Shown: positions 1-10,011, counted from the stretch's first letter. The stretch is 64,000 bases of DNA from Leptospira inadai serovar Lyme str. 10 (GCF_000243675.2 NZ_AHMM02000025.1:186001-250000); one strand, 5' to 3'. Numbers and translations: made by a program. Notes: generated by a model not told the origin, from the sequence alone.

Positions 1-355
1 TAGCTTCTTCCAACGTATGGTAGATCGCTACTTTTTTAGGTAATTCCATTAAACGAATTACATTTTCTAAAAAGTGATTCAGTCCGCCGATAACTATTTT
101 ACCGTTATGCTGATCCACCGTTTTGATTAACGTAAGAAGAGTAGCAACGCCCACGCTGTTGATATATTCCAGAGCGGAGAGATCCAAGATAATCTCGAAA
201 ATTCCTTCGTCGAAAACGAAGTTGATCTTACGCGAAATTTCAAAAGCGTTCGAATTTGTCACCTTTCCGTTCATCGTCACGACGAGAACTTCTCTCTCCT
301 TTACGGGAGTACGTTTTGTTTCTATAAACAGCCCTTCGAATTCCGTTCTTGCCAT
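1..355 (-). CDS. STAS-domain anti-sigma factor antagonist-like protein (3' end outside window)
   Basis: About 118 codons are visible; the gene runs off the left edge, so its C-terminus is missing. The reading frame begins at the ATG ending at 355. A beta-strand-rich N-terminus is followed by the STAS signature [10 protein letters not shown], with the candidate phospho-acceptor serine near residue 67, then the strand KIVIGGL. Proteins of the SpoIIAA/RsbV type bind anti-sigma kinases in partner switching; that is family knowledge. Here it is the last gene of a probable unit after hom and a small hypothetical gene (gap 16 bp). No cognate kinase or phosphatase is in view. A second STAS protein lies at 35642-35932. 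Confidence 0.85.
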   Translation of the reverse strand, partial: MARTEFEGLFIETKRTPVKEREVLVVTMNGKVTNSNAFEISRKINFVFDEGIFEIILDLSALEYINSVGVATLLTLIKTVDQHNGKIVIGGLNHFLENVIRLMELPKKVAIYHTLEEA

Positions 356-371
356 TTCTTCCTGATCCGTG

Positions 372-701
372 CTATAACAGCAGTTTGCCATCTTTAAGGG
401 AGGCTTGGATTTCCTTGCTTCCCTTGATGTTTTTCAGCTTTGATTCCACCTGGGCAGTCCCTTGAGTTAGAATTCGTATCCACCCCTTTCCGTCGACTTC
501 TCCCTCAAAATCGAGGTAAATTCTTCGGTGGTCTTCCTTCCTACGAAAAGTGACCGTCCCCCCTTGGCGCAAGTTTTCCCAATAAGATACTTGTGCTCCG
601 AACGTCATTAGACGAGAAATTCCGTCTAAATCCAAAAATAAATCTAAATGTTCCTCCCCGTAACCTCCGTGAAGAGAAATTGTGAACGGGAATTCGTCCA
701 T
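372..701 (-). CDS. conserved hypothetical protein, about 109 aa
   Basis: I do not recognise a family. The protein is mostly predicted beta strand with a charged middle (residues about 45-70, [19 protein letters not shown]) and no signal peptide or membrane segment. It starts 3 bp after the stop of hom and ends 16 bp before the STAS gene, so all three are probably cotranscribed. A PilZ-like or other small beta fold is possible but not supported by a motif I can name. It is judged real from the tight packing and the absence of any better gene on the other strand. Confidence 0.7.
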   Translation of the reverse strand: MDEFPFTISLHGGYGEEHLDLFLDLDGISRLMTFGAQVSYWENLRQGGTVTFRRKEDHRRIYLDFEGEVDGKGWIRILTQGTAQVESKLKNIKGSKEIQASLKDGKLLL

Positions 702-704
702 GAA

Positions 705-1994
705 TTACAATTTGTCCTCCAATCGGATGGCAATCGAAGGCTCCAAAATCACATCCAGCGAATCGATTCTTCCGAGAGAGGCCAAAATCGAAGCCTCAAT
801 GCAAGGATGCGTGACAACCACAACTTCGACAGGCTCCTGATCGGATTCGTTTTGACGCACGGAAGATATCGAAACCCCGTTTGTTCCCAGAACTTTAGCA
901 ATTTCAGCCAAAACGCCCGGTTGATCAACTGAATTAAATCGTAAATAATATCTGGCTTCCGTCTGGTTTGCTTCGGAAATGCTGGCCCTATGAAACCGAT
1001 TTCGCTCCAACGTGAGGTTTTTTTTACGACGAAACGCGTAATAAATTAAATCCGCAATCACCGCGGAAGCGGTAGGAAGAGCGCCCGCCCCTTTTCCCAC
1101 TAAAAGGCCCGATCCAGCATACGCAGTTTTATAATATACTGCATTTGTTTCGTTCATCACGCTTGCAAAGGCATGTTGAACCGGGATCATTACCGGCTGA
1201 ACGCGAGCTTCGATTTTACCGTCCAACTTACGAACCAAACCCAATAATTTAATTCTATAACCTAAATCGGAAGCGAATTGAATATCCAATCGCGTAATCT
1301 TTGTTATCCCCTCCGTCGTTATGCTCTGTAAAGGAATTTTCTCCCCGAACGCGAGAGAACCTAGGATACTGATTTTATGAGCAGTATCGATTCCCTCCAC
1401 ATCGAAAGAGGGATCCGCTTCCGCAAATCCTTTCTCTTGAGCCAAACGTAATGCCTCCGCGTAGTTCAAATTCTCCTTTTCCATCTTGGAAAGAATAAAA
1501 TTAGTCGTGCCGTTTAAGATTCCGTATAATCCGAGAAATCGATCCCCGGCCAAACAAGTACGAATCGCTCTTACTACAGGTATTGCGCCACCAACCGCGG
1601 CCTCGTAACCGATTTCGGAATGATTTTCTTCCGCAATTTTAAATAATGAATCTCCTTTTTCGGAAAGCAAAGCCTTGTTTGCGGTAATGACTGTTTGCTT
1701 GGCCTGCAAGGATCGAACGACGATCTCTTCCGATGTGGTCGTCCCTCCGATTAATTCGAGAATAATATCGATTTCGGGATTTCCGGCGACCTTTAAGATA
1801 TCGTCGGTGAGAATCGTATTCGGAAATTCCTTAAGAATCGGAAGGACCTTACCCGGCGTTCGCGTACATACCGAATGAAGTACGATTGATAATCCGAAAT
1901 CCTTTTCGATTTTACGGGTTTCTTCCCGAAGAATCTTTAAAACACCCGAACCTACAGTTCCGGCACCGATCATGCCGATATGAATCGTTTCCAT
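705..1994 (-). CDS. hom: homoserine dehydrogenase
   Basis: Cytoplasmic enzyme that reduces aspartate semialdehyde to homoserine with NAD(P)H, in the threonine/methionine branch of the aspartate pathway. About 429 aa, the usual length for the ACT-containing form. The N-terminal Rossmann motif GAGTVGSG lies at about residues 9-16. The catalytic domain includes [11 protein letters not shown] and [23 protein letters not shown] motifs. A C-terminal ACT domain ([20 protein letters not shown], about 350-429) suggests allosteric control by amino acids. I chose the ATG at 1994 ([12 protein letters not shown]). The frame stays open another 128 codons upstream, but that part has no homology-like features and overlaps the divergent promoter region. 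Confidence 0.95.
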   Translation of the reverse strand: METIHIGMIGAGTVGSGVLKILREETRKIEKDFGLSIVLHSVCTRTPGKVLPILKEFPNTILTDDILKVAGNPEIDIILELIGGTTTSEEIVVRSLQAKQTVITANKALLSEKGDSLFKIAEENHSEIGYEAAVGGAIPVVRAIRTCLAGDRFLGLYGILNGTTNFILSKMEKENLNYAEALRLAQEKGFAEADPSFDVEGIDTAHKISILGSLAFGEKIPLQSITTEGITKITRLDIQFASDLGYRIKLLGLVRKLDGKIEARVQPVMIPVQHAFASVMNETNAVYYKTAYAGSGLLVGKGAGALPTASAVIADLIYYAFRRKKNLTLERNRFHRASISEANQTEARYYLRFNSVDQPGVLAEIAKVLGTNGVSISSVRQNESDQEPVEVVVVTHPCIEASILASLGRIDSLDVILEPSIAIRLEDKL

Positions 1995-2218
1995 TCTTGG
2001 ACAATCCTTTCGTTTATAAGGATTCGTTCGACCTTTTTCCGAAACGGTTTGTAGCCTTTCCGAATAGGAGAGAGGTTTTTTCTTTACGAAATGCGGTCCT
2101 CGTGGTAGAGATTCTTTTTTACGGCGGCTTTCGGAACCCGTCGGAAGCGGCGACTCCTCTTCGATAACCCATTCTCGAAGGAACGCCTGAAACTCGAAAG
2201 ATAAAGGATACCTCCTCA

Positions 2219-2803
2219 ATGGCGAATCGTCGCAAGCCTCCACGTAAATCCTCTCACCAAAAAAAACAGGATTCTCCCCATAAACCAGGCGGAAATAGGG
2301 GGCACCAAACCGGCAATCAAACGAAACGCAGACCGGATCCAGGAAAACCCAGTAATCGTCAGCAGCAAACAGTCGCAAATAAAATCAGCCAAACAATGAA
2401 AGAGTTACCCTCGGCAAAGGAAACTCGCTCCTCGTCTTTCTTAGTAAAGCTGACAGGATTTGTAGCCATTTCGCTTATTCTTTTCTTCGGGTATTTCATC
2501 TTAATGGAGTATCTGGATAAAACTCCGGTATACGGTAAACACGGTTGGGATGACGTCGCGGGACAACCGGCCACTTGGGAAGAAGCCGTGGAGTACTGCT
2601 CCGGAAGAAGAAAACGGCTCCCGGATAAAGAAGAATTAAGGATATTCTCCAAGCGAGCGGAAAAGAAACTGAAATCCCTCGGATACTTTTGGTCCACCAC
2701 TCCGGAAGGAGACAAAGGGAATTTCCAAATCGTGAATCTAAATTCTGGCGAATCGAATTCAAGCCCGACCACCGCAAAATTCGCAGCAATTTGCGTGAAA
2801 TAA
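2219..2803 (+). CDS. membrane-anchored Lcl/DUF1566-like protein
   Basis: 194 aa. The first 75 residues are basic and low complexity (Lys/Arg/Gln/Pro rich). A single membrane segment follows at about 78-98 ([17 protein letters not shown]), then an external domain. The external part contains [18 protein letters not shown] and [11 protein letters not shown] and ends FAAICVK, which fits the DUF1566/Lcl C-terminal fold seen in sulfatase-modifying and lectin-like proteins. The two cysteines (in EYC and AICVK) may pair. The basic N-terminal tail should sit in the cytoplasm. Divergent from hom with about 224 bp between the starts. Function unknown. Confidence 0.75.
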   Translation: MANRRKPPRKSSHQKKQDSPHKPGGNRGHQTGNQTKRRPDPGKPSNRQQQTVANKISQTMKELPSAKETRSSSFLVKLTGFVAISLILFFGYFILMEYLDKTPVYGKHGWDDVAGQPATWEEAVEYCSGRRKRLPDKEELRIFSKRAEKKLKSLGYFWSTTPEGDKGNFQIVNLNSGESNSSPTTAKFAAICVK

Positions 2804-2904
2804 GACTTTCCTTGGTTTAGGTGGAATCCTAACATCGGGACGACAAACTCCTCCGATCGGACCGGCAATCGTTCGGGGGATCGGAACCTATCCGGGAGAA
2901 TGGA

Positions 2905-5040
2905 ATGACGGTCCTTACCTTCGTTAGTGTATGCTATCTCACGGGATTTATCGTCTCGGGACTTTGCGCGTTTTTTTTACTCTCACCCAAAGAAAAATTG
3001 GAGTCCACGGTTCATTTAGGTTGGGTCTTTCTATACTTCGCCCTGATGCAGCTCGCCTTTTTGGTAGGGACTTCCTTCTTTTATCCCATTTCTTTTTTGC
3101 ATCGCTGGGTTTCCATTCCGAGTTCGATTTTGGCCTGCACGCATCTTCTCTCATACTTCTATTTCTTAAATCCTCAAAGCTCTCATAAAGTCGGGAGAAG
3201 TTTATTGACCGGAGGTTTTCTCTTAGCTTTGGGTTCCTTAATCTTACACGTTTTGCGAACGGTTCCCTATGCTCCTAGTTACGATTTCTCCGGAAACGTT
3301 TTTGACGTAATTCGAGTCGGCGATGAAAGAATTTTAGCCTGGACCTTATCTTCCTATTTAGGAGCCGCACTGATTTTAGGCGGGGTTCGAGCCTTCCAGG
3401 CTCCGAGAGCCGACATAAAATTAATGGCCGTCTCTTTATGGGTTCCGTTTCTTCTCTTGTTCGGAACCACGTTGCTCTTTCATACGAAGGAGATAGCCGT
3501 ACCCATAGATCGCGCGATGGCCTTATCTTTTTGGAATCCGCTTTTTCTTACCGCTTTATTCATCGCTTGGCTCGTTCACTTAAGAGCCTCCGGAGAAGCG
3601 TTCAGCGTTCGAAACCCTTTATTACTGGGAATCGTATTGCTACTCCTCTTCGTTTTTCAGGGAAGCAGCTGGCTATTTCTACAACCTGGGCTGGATTCGC
3701 TTAAAGAAACGGTAAGCGAACGACAAAAAGCGGAGGATCTTTCTCCTAAATCCTATACATTCACGGTTCAGGATACAAGCGACTTTAGCTCCGGAGTTAC
3801 GGGAGGTCTGGACCCGTCTTTATTCGCACAAACGAAACGGGACTTGATCCTTTCTTTCATTTGGGAAAATCCGCCGCTGCTCGCCCTGGAATTTCCGGCT
3901 TATTCGGAAGTCGGAAAACATTGGATCGGAAATCCGGAATATTCGGAAAAATTAATCGGACTTTCGAAAGATTTGGAGAAGATCCGAAAAAAAATCAAAA
4001 ACCTTCCCGAAAAAGAATTCAAAGAGGAAACACTCGCAATATTGAATCCTGAAGGGAGAAACGAATCTCTTGCTCTTTACTTAAAAGTCCTTTCGGGAAT
4101 CGTAAAAAATTCCTCTGCGGAAGGCGAATCGTTAAGGGAACTGGTATTAGATCAATCACGAGAGCTTATTCCCGACGGAGAACCTAGATTCCGAAAAATT
4201 CCCGGAACGGAAGAAAAATATTATTATTCCTTAATTCAAAAATCTCCCGGAAAAACTCAGGCCAAAGAAACGGGAATTCCGTATAAGGATTACCTCGCGT
4301 TCGAAACAAAACTTTTGGCCAAACCTTTGCTCGCCTTTCTACTCTGTCTTTTTCTATTCGGAATCGGAATCCATGCGTTTCTGTCGTTTATCATATTCCA
4401 TCCGTTGGAAAGATTATATTCAGGATTGGAACTAGCGACCGAAGGCGATCTAGAACGGGAACTTCGTGCGGAGGCCTGGGACGAAATCGGAAGCCTAGCT
4501 GACCAGTTCAATCGAATGATTCAATCGATTCGTTCCACACCCGTAAACGGCGTTGGAATCTCCGGCCATCACTCCGACGTCAAAATCGGCTCTTGGAAGG
4601 AAAGTTTGCAGAGAATTAAACTAGCCCGTTCTCCGAAAGAGTTGGGACAAATTCTTTCGGAGCTAGAGAGCTTACCTTCTTCGGATCAGAACCGTTCCAA
4701 ACTTATTTTGAAAGCCGCGCTGAAAGCAAAGGATTACCAACGGGCTTACTTGGCTGCGGAGGAGATCCGCACCTTAGGAACGAACGATTCGGAAGTCGTT
4801 TTTTTAACTTCCTATTGTTTAAAAAAACTCGGAAATCGAAAGGAAGCTATCCGCTTGGCGGAGAAAGTACGTTCGGAGAATCCGAGACATTCTCAAAATC
4901 GGCTTCATCTTGCCGAACTATATTTCTTAGAAGGACGCTTAGCCGAAGCTCAGGATATCGCCGTGGAAATTCAAACGGACGAAGGAGTTTCTCCCACGCT
5001 TACAAAACTCATGAATGCGATAGAAAAAAAAGGGAGCTGA
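2905..5040 (+). CDS. multi-pass membrane protein with HAMP domain and C-terminal TPR-like region
   Basis: 711 aa. The N-terminal 255 residues hold about eight hydrophobic segments. An extracytoplasmic stretch follows (about 260-465), then a further membrane segment (about 472-497). A HAMP linker comes next (about 498-545: HPLERLYSGLELATEGDLER, then DEIGSLADQFNRM). The C-terminus (about 570-711) is helical with TPR-like repeats. No histidine kinase, cyclase, GGDEF or methyl-accepting domain follows the HAMP, so it is a sensor-like protein with an unusual output, perhaps a scaffold. It lies 16 bp upstream of the dihydroorotase gene and is probably cotranscribed. Confidence 0.8.
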   Translation: MTVLTFVSVCYLTGFIVSGLCAFFLLSPKEKLESTVHLGWVFLYFALMQLAFLVGTSFFYPISFLHRWVSIPSSILACTHLLSYFYFLNPQSSHKVGRSLLTGGFLLALGSLILHVLRTVPYAPSYDFSGNVFDVIRVGDERILAWTLSSYLGAALILGGVRAFQAPRADIKLMAVSLWVPFLLLFGTTLLFHTKEIAVPIDRAMALSFWNPLFLTALFIAWLVHLRASGEAFSVRNPLLLGIVLLLLFVFQGSSWLFLQPGLDSLKETVSERQKAEDLSPKSYTFTVQDTSDFSSGVTGGLDPSLFAQTKRDLILSFIWENPPLLALEFPAYSEVGKHWIGNPEYSEKLIGLSKDLEKIRKKIKNLPEKEFKEETLAILNPEGRNESLALYLKVLSGIVKNSSAEGESLRELVLDQSRELIPDGEPRFRKIPGTEEKYYYSLIQKSPGKTQAKETGIPYKDYLAFETKLLAKPLLAFLLCLFLFGIGIHAFLSFIIFHPLERLYSGLELATEGDLERELRAEAWDEIGSLADQFNRMIQSIRSTPVNGVGISGHHSDVKIGSWKESLQRIKLARSPKELGQILSELESLPSSDQNRSKLILKAALKAKDYQRAYLAAEEIRTLGTNDSEVVFLTSYCLKKLGNRKEAIRLAEKVRSENPRHSQNRLHLAELYFLEGRLAEAQDIAVEIQTDEGVSPTLTKLMNAIEKKGS

Positions 5041-5056
5041 ATCCAATCTGGGTTAA

Positions 5057-6325
5057 ATGGAAGGAATCATTCGCAGAATATCGGGCAGATTTCAAACTTC
5101 AAGCGGTTCCTTTGAGGCCGTCCTGGAAATAGATCCGAATACTGGGCTTATTTCCGCGATTCATCGGGATTCTCTCCTTCGATCGCCGGAGCAAGGGGAT
5201 TTATCCTTCGATCCCGATCAGTCCGTGATCTTTTCCGGATTCGGGGACATTCATGTTCACGCTCGAGAAGACGAAACAAAAAAGCATATTTACAAAGAGG
5301 ATTTTCACTCTGCCGGATTGGCTGCGATCAACGGAGGCGTAATACATATCGCCGATATGCCCAATAATCCGAGCCCGCCGGTTAACGATGAAACCTATCT
5401 GCGAAAGCAAGAATTAGCGGATCGATCTCCGATTCGGATCACCCTCTATGCAGGGATCGGGCCGAAAACCAAACCCTTAACATTACATGTTCCTTATAAA
5501 GCTTTTATGGGTCCGTCCGTAGGGGAATTATTCTTTCATTCCAACGAACAGTTGGAAGATACGATAAGGCAATATGAAGGAAAAAACGTTAGTTTTCATT
5601 GCGAAGATCCCGAAGTTTTGGAAAAAAAACAAGGTGAATTCCTGCATGAGGATCGAAGACCACCGGAAGCCGAGACTTTGGCCACCGATTTCGCTCTTTA
5701 CCTGATCGAAAAATATAAACTGAAAGGTAAGCTCTGTCATTATTCCACTGGGGAAGGATTGCAGAGAATAATCAATGCTAAGCGAAGAGGAATTTCGGTA
5801 ACTTGCGAAGTAACTCCGACCCATCTCTATTTCGATCGAACCATGCTTACGGATGAGAATCGACATTGGTTTCAAATGAATCCCCCCTTACGCGGGCCCG
5901 AAGATAAAACCGCGCTTCTCCAAGGTATTCGAGACGGTTGGATCGATTATCTAGCCACGGACCATGCCCCCCATTCCGTAGAAGAAAAAAAAAGGGGAAC
6001 ATCAGGAATCTCTCAACTGGACACCTACGCTCTCTTCGTTACGTGGCTCCATCGTGAGGGACAAATATCGTTGGAAAAAATCGCCGCAATTTGCTCGGAA
6101 AATCCCGGAGAATTCGTGAACGAATTTCTTCCGAAAGAATACGGTAAAGGATTCGGAAAATTGGAACCGGGATACTGTGCGAGTTTTACCGTCCTGAATT
6201 TTCATAAACCTACAACCTTCCGGAAAGAGGATATCAAAAGCAAAAGCGGATGGTCTCCTTTCGAAAATGTCACGTTTCCCGGAAGTATTCTCGCAGTTAT
6301 CCATCGAGGACTCAGAGTTAAATAA
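5057..6325 (+). CDS. pyrC: dihydroorotase
   Basis: Zinc amidohydrolase that cyclises carbamoyl aspartate to dihydroorotate in de novo pyrimidine synthesis. 422 aa. The metal-binding HVHARED motif is at about residues 66-72. The motif PYKAFMGPSVG (about 145-155) supplies a lysine suited to carbamylation and metal bridging. FHCEDPE is near 181, CHYSTGEG near 228 and ATDHAPHS near 302-309 (catalytic Asp). DMPNNPSPP is also typical. A related cyclic amidohydrolase is possible, but the whole motif set fits dihydroorotase best. It follows the HAMP-TPR gene by 16 bp. Confidence 0.88.
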   Translation: MEGIIRRISGRFQTSSGSFEAVLEIDPNTGLISAIHRDSLLRSPEQGDLSFDPDQSVIFSGFGDIHVHAREDETKKHIYKEDFHSAGLAAINGGVIHIADMPNNPSPPVNDETYLRKQELADRSPIRITLYAGIGPKTKPLTLHVPYKAFMGPSVGELFFHSNEQLEDTIRQYEGKNVSFHCEDPEVLEKKQGEFLHEDRRPPEAETLATDFALYLIEKYKLKGKLCHYSTGEGLQRIINAKRRGISVTCEVTPTHLYFDRTMLTDENRHWFQMNPPLRGPEDKTALLQGIRDGWIDYLATDHAPHSVEEKKRGTSGISQLDTYALFVTWLHREGQISLEKIAAICSENPGEFVNEFLPKEYGKGFGKLEPGYCASFTVLNFHKPTTFRKEDIKSKSGWSPFENVTFPGSILAVIHRGLRVK

Positions 6326-6560
6326 ATCGGCTCGAACCTTTCCTTTCCGATCCTTGGCAATCGACAAAGAGTGTTCACCGGATTTGGAATCCGGCCAAAA
6401 TCCGGAACACTATATCCCGATTCCGAATCTAAGAAAATACCACTCGATATTCCCCGGTCGGTTTACTCCGAAAAACCGTTTCGTAAACCGTCGCGAATCC
6501 GTAATCCAACATTTGAATCCTGTCTAAACATCAGAGCTTGCTTTGGAGCTAAATGAATCG

Positions 6561-6791
6561 ATGGAAATGCACTTAAAGGAAAAAATCGCGTTGATCACCG
6601 GATCGACTGTAGGAATCGGATCGGCGATCACTATACAATTGTTAAACGAAGGTACGACCGTCTTCATAAACGGTAGGACGAAGAATTTTGTGGACAAAGT
6701 GCCGGTATCGATAAGGAAAGTTCTGCCGAATTCAAAAGTGGACGGCGCCGCATTACGAGGGGACTTCGGGGTCGTGAAGTCGACATTTTAA
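6561..6791 (+). pseudogene. truncated short-chain dehydrogenase (SDR) remnant
   Basis: Only about 76 codons of an SDR remain. They include the N-terminal dinucleotide motif TGSTVGIG, the NGRT motif after strand 2, and part of the following region. The frame ends at a TAA that overlaps the ATG of the next gene. Just before that point the SDR motif R-E-V-D-I-L (codons about 6776-6790) can be read in the frame of the downstream gene, so the remnant appears frameshifted as well as deleted. The catalytic Ser-Tyr-Lys part is absent. A full SDR would be about 250 aa. Not expected to be an active enzyme. Confidence 0.8.
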
Positions 6792-7795
6792 TGCTGAAAC
6801 TAAGCGTCTTAGATCAATCTCCGATACGAAAGGGTGGCACCGCAAAGCAAGCGATCCGGGAAACGATCGAGCTGATACGCTTCGTGGATCGTTTAGGATA
6901 TCATCGTTTTTGGGTATCAGAACATCATAATATACTAGGGTTAGCCGGATCAAGCCCTGAAGTATTAATCGCACATTTAGCCGGCGAAACGAATAGAATT
7001 CGAGTCGGTTCGGGAGGAGTCATGCTTCCGAATCATAGTTCTCTTAAAGTCGCGGAAAATTTTAGAATGTTGGAGACCCTTTTTCCGGGAAGAATCGACT
7101 TGGGCGTAGGACGAGCGCCCGGGGGAGACCGATTAACCGCTGCAATTCTGAATCCGGGAAACAGTTTTATCCAAAACGATTTTGTACAACAACTTATAGA
7201 TCTGAAACATTTCCTTACCGACACGATAGAGCCTGATTCCATACAGGCGAAAGTGAGGGCGATCCCGATTGCGGAAACCGTCCCCGAGTTATGGATCTTA
7301 ACGTCCAGCGGAGAAAGCGGCCTTTTAGCGGCTCATTTTGGAATGGCATTGTCCTTTGCTCATTTCATCAATCCGAACGGAGGGCGGCAGGCGATGCATG
7401 CCTACCGAGAAAAATTTCAGCAATCGGAAGCTCTAAAGAATCCGAAAGGAAGCGTGGGGATTTTCGTGCTTTGTTCGGATACCGAAGAAAAAGCCAACGA
7501 ACTTCGTGCGGTTATGGATCGACAACTACTGAATATCGAGAAAGGAATCAGCGAAGGGATCGTTTCTTACGATGAAATAAAATCCCAAAGATACGCGGAC
7601 GCCGAGGAATATCGTATTGCCTATAACCGAGGGCGAATGGTAACCGGAACACCCGATCAAGTTAAAGTAAAGCTCTTGCAATTAGCTAAAGAATACCAAG
7701 TCGACGAAATCGTAGTCACTACGATTACCCATGATTTCGGCGACCGGCTGCGATCCTATCAACTCTTAGCGGAGGCATTCGAACTAGAAAAATGA
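6791..7795 (+). CDS. LLM-class (luciferase-like) flavin-dependent oxidoreductase
   Basis: 334 aa, the usual length of the single-component YhbW/MsnO3-type luciferase-like monooxygenases. Visible motifs are LDQSPIRKGGTAKQAI at the N-terminus, RFWVSEHHN (about 38-46), AGSSPEVLIAHLA, RVGSGGVMLPNHSSLKVAE and FPGRIDLGVGRAPG, all typical of the FMN-binding TIM barrel. The substrate cannot be inferred. The ATG overlaps the TAA of the SDR remnant by one base. A hairpin with a T-rich tail follows at 7837-7883. Confidence 0.9.
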   Translation: MLKLSVLDQSPIRKGGTAKQAIRETIELIRFVDRLGYHRFWVSEHHNILGLAGSSPEVLIAHLAGETNRIRVGSGGVMLPNHSSLKVAENFRMLETLFPGRIDLGVGRAPGGDRLTAAILNPGNSFIQNDFVQQLIDLKHFLTDTIEPDSIQAKVRAIPIAETVPELWILTSSGESGLLAAHFGMALSFAHFINPNGGRQAMHAYREKFQQSEALKNPKGSVGIFVLCSDTEEKANELRAVMDRQLLNIEKGISEGIVSYDEIKSQRYADAEEYRIAYNRGRMVTGTPDQVKVKLLQLAKEYQVDEIVVTTITHDFGDRLRSYQLLAEAFELEK

Positions 7796-7836
7796 TTCTT
7801 AGGGCCGGAATGAAATTTTAGAAAAGGAATCAAACC

Positions 7837-7883
7837 GCCGATCCAATCGAGAATCCATCAATTTGGATCGGCTCTTTCTCTTT
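7837..7883 (+). terminator. stem-loop terminator between convergent genes
   Basis: A perfect 10-bp inverted repeat, GCCGATCCAA (7837-7846) and TTGGATCGGC (7863-7872), is followed on the plus strand by a T-rich run (TCTTTCTCTTT). It lies between the stops of the LLM oxidoreductase and the convergent thiolase gene. The 16-nt loop is long for an intrinsic terminator, so efficiency is uncertain. Confidence 0.55.
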
Positions 7884-7907
7884 CCTGCTTATAACAGGTT
7901 TCCGGAT

Positions 7908-9089
7908 TTAAACCTCCGGATTTTCTAACACTAGAGCGATTCCTTGACCGCCCCCGATGCATAAGGAAGCCACGCCGTATTTAGCTTTGCGACGTCTCAA
8001 CTCGTAAGCGAGAGTAATCGTAACCCGCGCTCCACTAGCTCCCAACGGGTGACCAATAGCGACCGCACCCCCATTGACATTCGTAATATCCGGATTCAAC
8101 CCCAGTTCTTTTTGAACGGCAAGGTACTGTGCCGCAAAGGCCTCGTTTACCTCGACTAAACTCATATCCGAAAGCTTTAATCCCGCTTTTTTGAGTGCGG
8201 CAGGAATTGCAATGGCCGGCCCGATACCCATTTTGGCCGGATCACAACCTGCATGTCCGTATCCGCGAATAATGGCCAACGGTTTCCTGCCGATTCGCTT
8301 AGCATAGGAAGCCGACGTAACGATCGTCGCGGCGGCGCCGTCATTTAAACCCGAGGCATTTCCGGCAGTAACGGTTCCACCGTCCCTGAATGCCGGCTTT
8401 AGACCGCCAAGTTTCTCGATCGAAGCAGCGCCTTTAATGAATTCATCCTTTTCCAAGGTAATCGGTTTTTTCCCGCCGACGGTAACGGATATGATCTCTT
8501 CCTTCAGTCGACCTTCCAAGGTCGCTTTCTCCGCCCTCGATTGGGAAATTCCCGCCCAGTCGTCTTGCTCTTTACGACTGATTTTGTACTGGTCCGCAAG
8601 ATTTTCCGCCGTGGCTCCCATAATCAATCCTACATATTGATCCGTTAGTCCTTGTTCGAGACTGTCTTCGAACTCGGAGGAACCGTAACGGACGCCCCAA
8701 CGCGCATTACGAACGACGTACGGCGCGTTGCTCATAGACTCGGAACCGCCTGCAAGAACCGCCTCCGCATCACCTAAGTAAATCTTCTTTGCCGCTTGAA
8801 TAATCGCCTCCATTCCGGAACCGCAAAGGCGATTTAGAGTAAGGGCGGGAACGCTTAACGGTAAACCGGTTTTTAATCCGATATGCCTTGCCAGGTAGAT
8901 GGCCTCTTTTCCGGTAGGTATAACGTTTCCGAAAATCGATTCGGCGATGTCTTCGGGATTTATTTTAGTTCTTTCTAAAAGAGTCTTCGATACATGAACG
9001 CCCAAGTCCACCGCACTAATATCTTTTAAGGTCCCCCCAAAATTACCGAAAGGAGTCCTGATCCCGTCTAAAATAACCGCTTCTTCCAT
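7908..9089 (-). CDS. acetyl-CoA C-acetyltransferase (thiolase)
   Basis: 393 aa thiolase-superfamily enzyme. The nucleophilic cysteine is Cys89 in [11 protein letters not shown]. The other catalytic motifs are [16 protein letters not shown] (His, about 350) and SLCIGGGQG (second Cys, about 380). Length and motifs fit the biosynthetic/degradative acetoacetyl-CoA thiolase class (AtoB/PhaA/FadA-like), and the exact chain-length preference cannot be told from sequence. It is downstream of the ADC-fold gene on the same strand (41 bp gap), so the two may share transcription from the region of the TetR dyad. Confidence 0.92.
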   Translation of the reverse strand: MEEAVILDGIRTPFGNFGGTLKDISAVDLGVHVSKTLLERTKINPEDIAESIFGNVIPTGKEAIYLARHIGLKTGLPLSVPALTLNRLCGSGMEAIIQAAKKIYLGDAEAVLAGGSESMSNAPYVVRNARWGVRYGSSEFEDSLEQGLTDQYVGLIMGATAENLADQYKISRKEQDDWAGISQSRAEKATLEGRLKEEIISVTVGGKKPITLEKDEFIKGAASIEKLGGLKPAFRDGGTVTAGNASGLNDGAAATIVTSASYAKRIGRKPLAIIRGYGHAGCDPAKMGIGPAIAIPAALKKAGLKLSDMSLVEVNEAFAAQYLAVQKELGLNPDITNVNGGAVAIGHPLGASGARVTITLAYELRRRKAKYGVASLCIGGGQGIALVLENPEV

Positions 9090-9130
9090 TTACTTCGTTC
9101 CTCCAATAAATATTATATTTTTATGATTCT

Positions 9131-9898
9131 TCAACTTAGTTTATTCGCGACGGGAAATTCCAGATCGAACGGATCGATTCCCACCCCGGTCTTGAATCCG
9201 CCTCCGTTTAAAAAATTCGGGAAGAAGCTATCATCCACCCAAAAACTTTCCAATCGAGCGAGTTTCCCTTTCCCCTTTCCGATAAAGGCAGTTTCTAAAT
9301 ATTCACCCTCGCCCTTTTTTTGTAAGAAAGAAATATCCAACGGCGAGGTGTTCACCGGAAAATTAAAACCTAAAGTTTTAACCATCGCTCTTAAAAAAAT
9401 TTTTCCATTCCGAGAAATTTCAATTTTCGTAATAGATCCTTCTTTTTGCCAAAGGAAATCCGCACGTTCTTTCGGAATCGCCCAATTGCGAATCCCTCCT
9501 TCCGACGCATCCTGACTCGATACGAAAATCCGCGTGATTCGCTTATAGTTTCGATTTTTATATTCGAAATTACCCGGAATATAAAGGATCTCGCAATAAG
9601 GTCCCACGTCCGACGACTCGTAATTCGCGAATATAAGCGAGCCAAGACCACCACGGTAGCTCTTGCGATCTTCTTCGTCGAAAAAGCCTCTGTCTACGTT
9701 ATAGGACCGATTGGCCAATAGCGGAAAGATAAATCCTTTTCCGTTGAGATGCCAAGGTGCCGAAAACCGTTTTTTAGTCGGGGTACTCGCTACTGCCTTT
9801 TTGGCTTGGGAAGCCACAGTACCGCCTTTGGAACGCGCGGAAGAGGTTTCGGATGCCTTCTTTTTAGGTTTTGTTGGGCTTTTTTCCTTTATTTTCAT
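9131..9898 (-). CDS. acetoacetate decarboxylase-fold protein
   Basis: 255 aa. The first 45 residues are a Lys/Ser/Thr-rich low-complexity tail. The rest resembles the acetoacetate decarboxylase (ADC) fold: the block GPYCEILYIPG, then SSQDASEGGIRNWAIPKERA, which matches the family's Ser/Gly-Arg-x-x-Trp-Gly-Ile-Pro-Lys strand. I could not identify the Schiff-base lysine of true decarboxylases with confidence, so this may be an ADC-like hydratase, aldolase or non-enzymatic relative. It is followed by a thiolase gene and is divergent from a TetR regulator, which supports a role around short-chain acyl or acetoacetyl metabolism. Confidence 0.6.
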   Translation of the reverse strand: MKIKEKSPTKPKKKASETSSARSKGGTVASQAKKAVASTPTKKRFSAPWHLNGKGFIFPLLANRSYNVDRGFFDEEDRKSYRGGLGSLIFANYESSDVGPYCEILYIPGNFEYKNRNYKRITRIFVSSQDASEGGIRNWAIPKERADFLWQKEGSITKIEISRNGKIFLRAMVKTLGFNFPVNTSPLDISFLQKKGEGEYLETAFIGKGKGKLARLESFWVDDSFFPNFLNGGGFKTGVGIDPFDLEFPVANKLS

Positions 9899-9966
9899 CC
9901 GGTTATCCGTTTCTTTTTTATGAACCCATCCTCCGAAAAACCCCGAATTTGGAAAGGAAACTCTTG

Positions 9967-10011
9967 AATGTTCTGCCTATTTTCAGGATAACTGGAATAG
10001 AACAGAACATT
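9967..10011. promoter_or_regulatory. long inverted repeat upstream of TetR gene (candidate operator)
   Basis: Outer arms AATGTTCTG (9967-9975) and CAGAACATT (10003-10011) are perfect reverse complements. Inside them a second, imperfect pair, CTATTTTCAG and CTGGAATAG, shares nearly the same centre (about 9989). The 45-bp dyad lies in the 157-bp gap between the divergent ADC-fold and TetR genes, the usual place for a TetR-type operator that controls both. It is too long for a typical terminator and has no T tract. Confidence 0.5.

Noticed and set aside
1995..2378. 128-codon upstream extension of the hom reading frame
   Set aside because: It overlaps the divergent promoter region and the start of the Lcl-like gene, and the Rossmann motif starts normally at the ATG at 1994.
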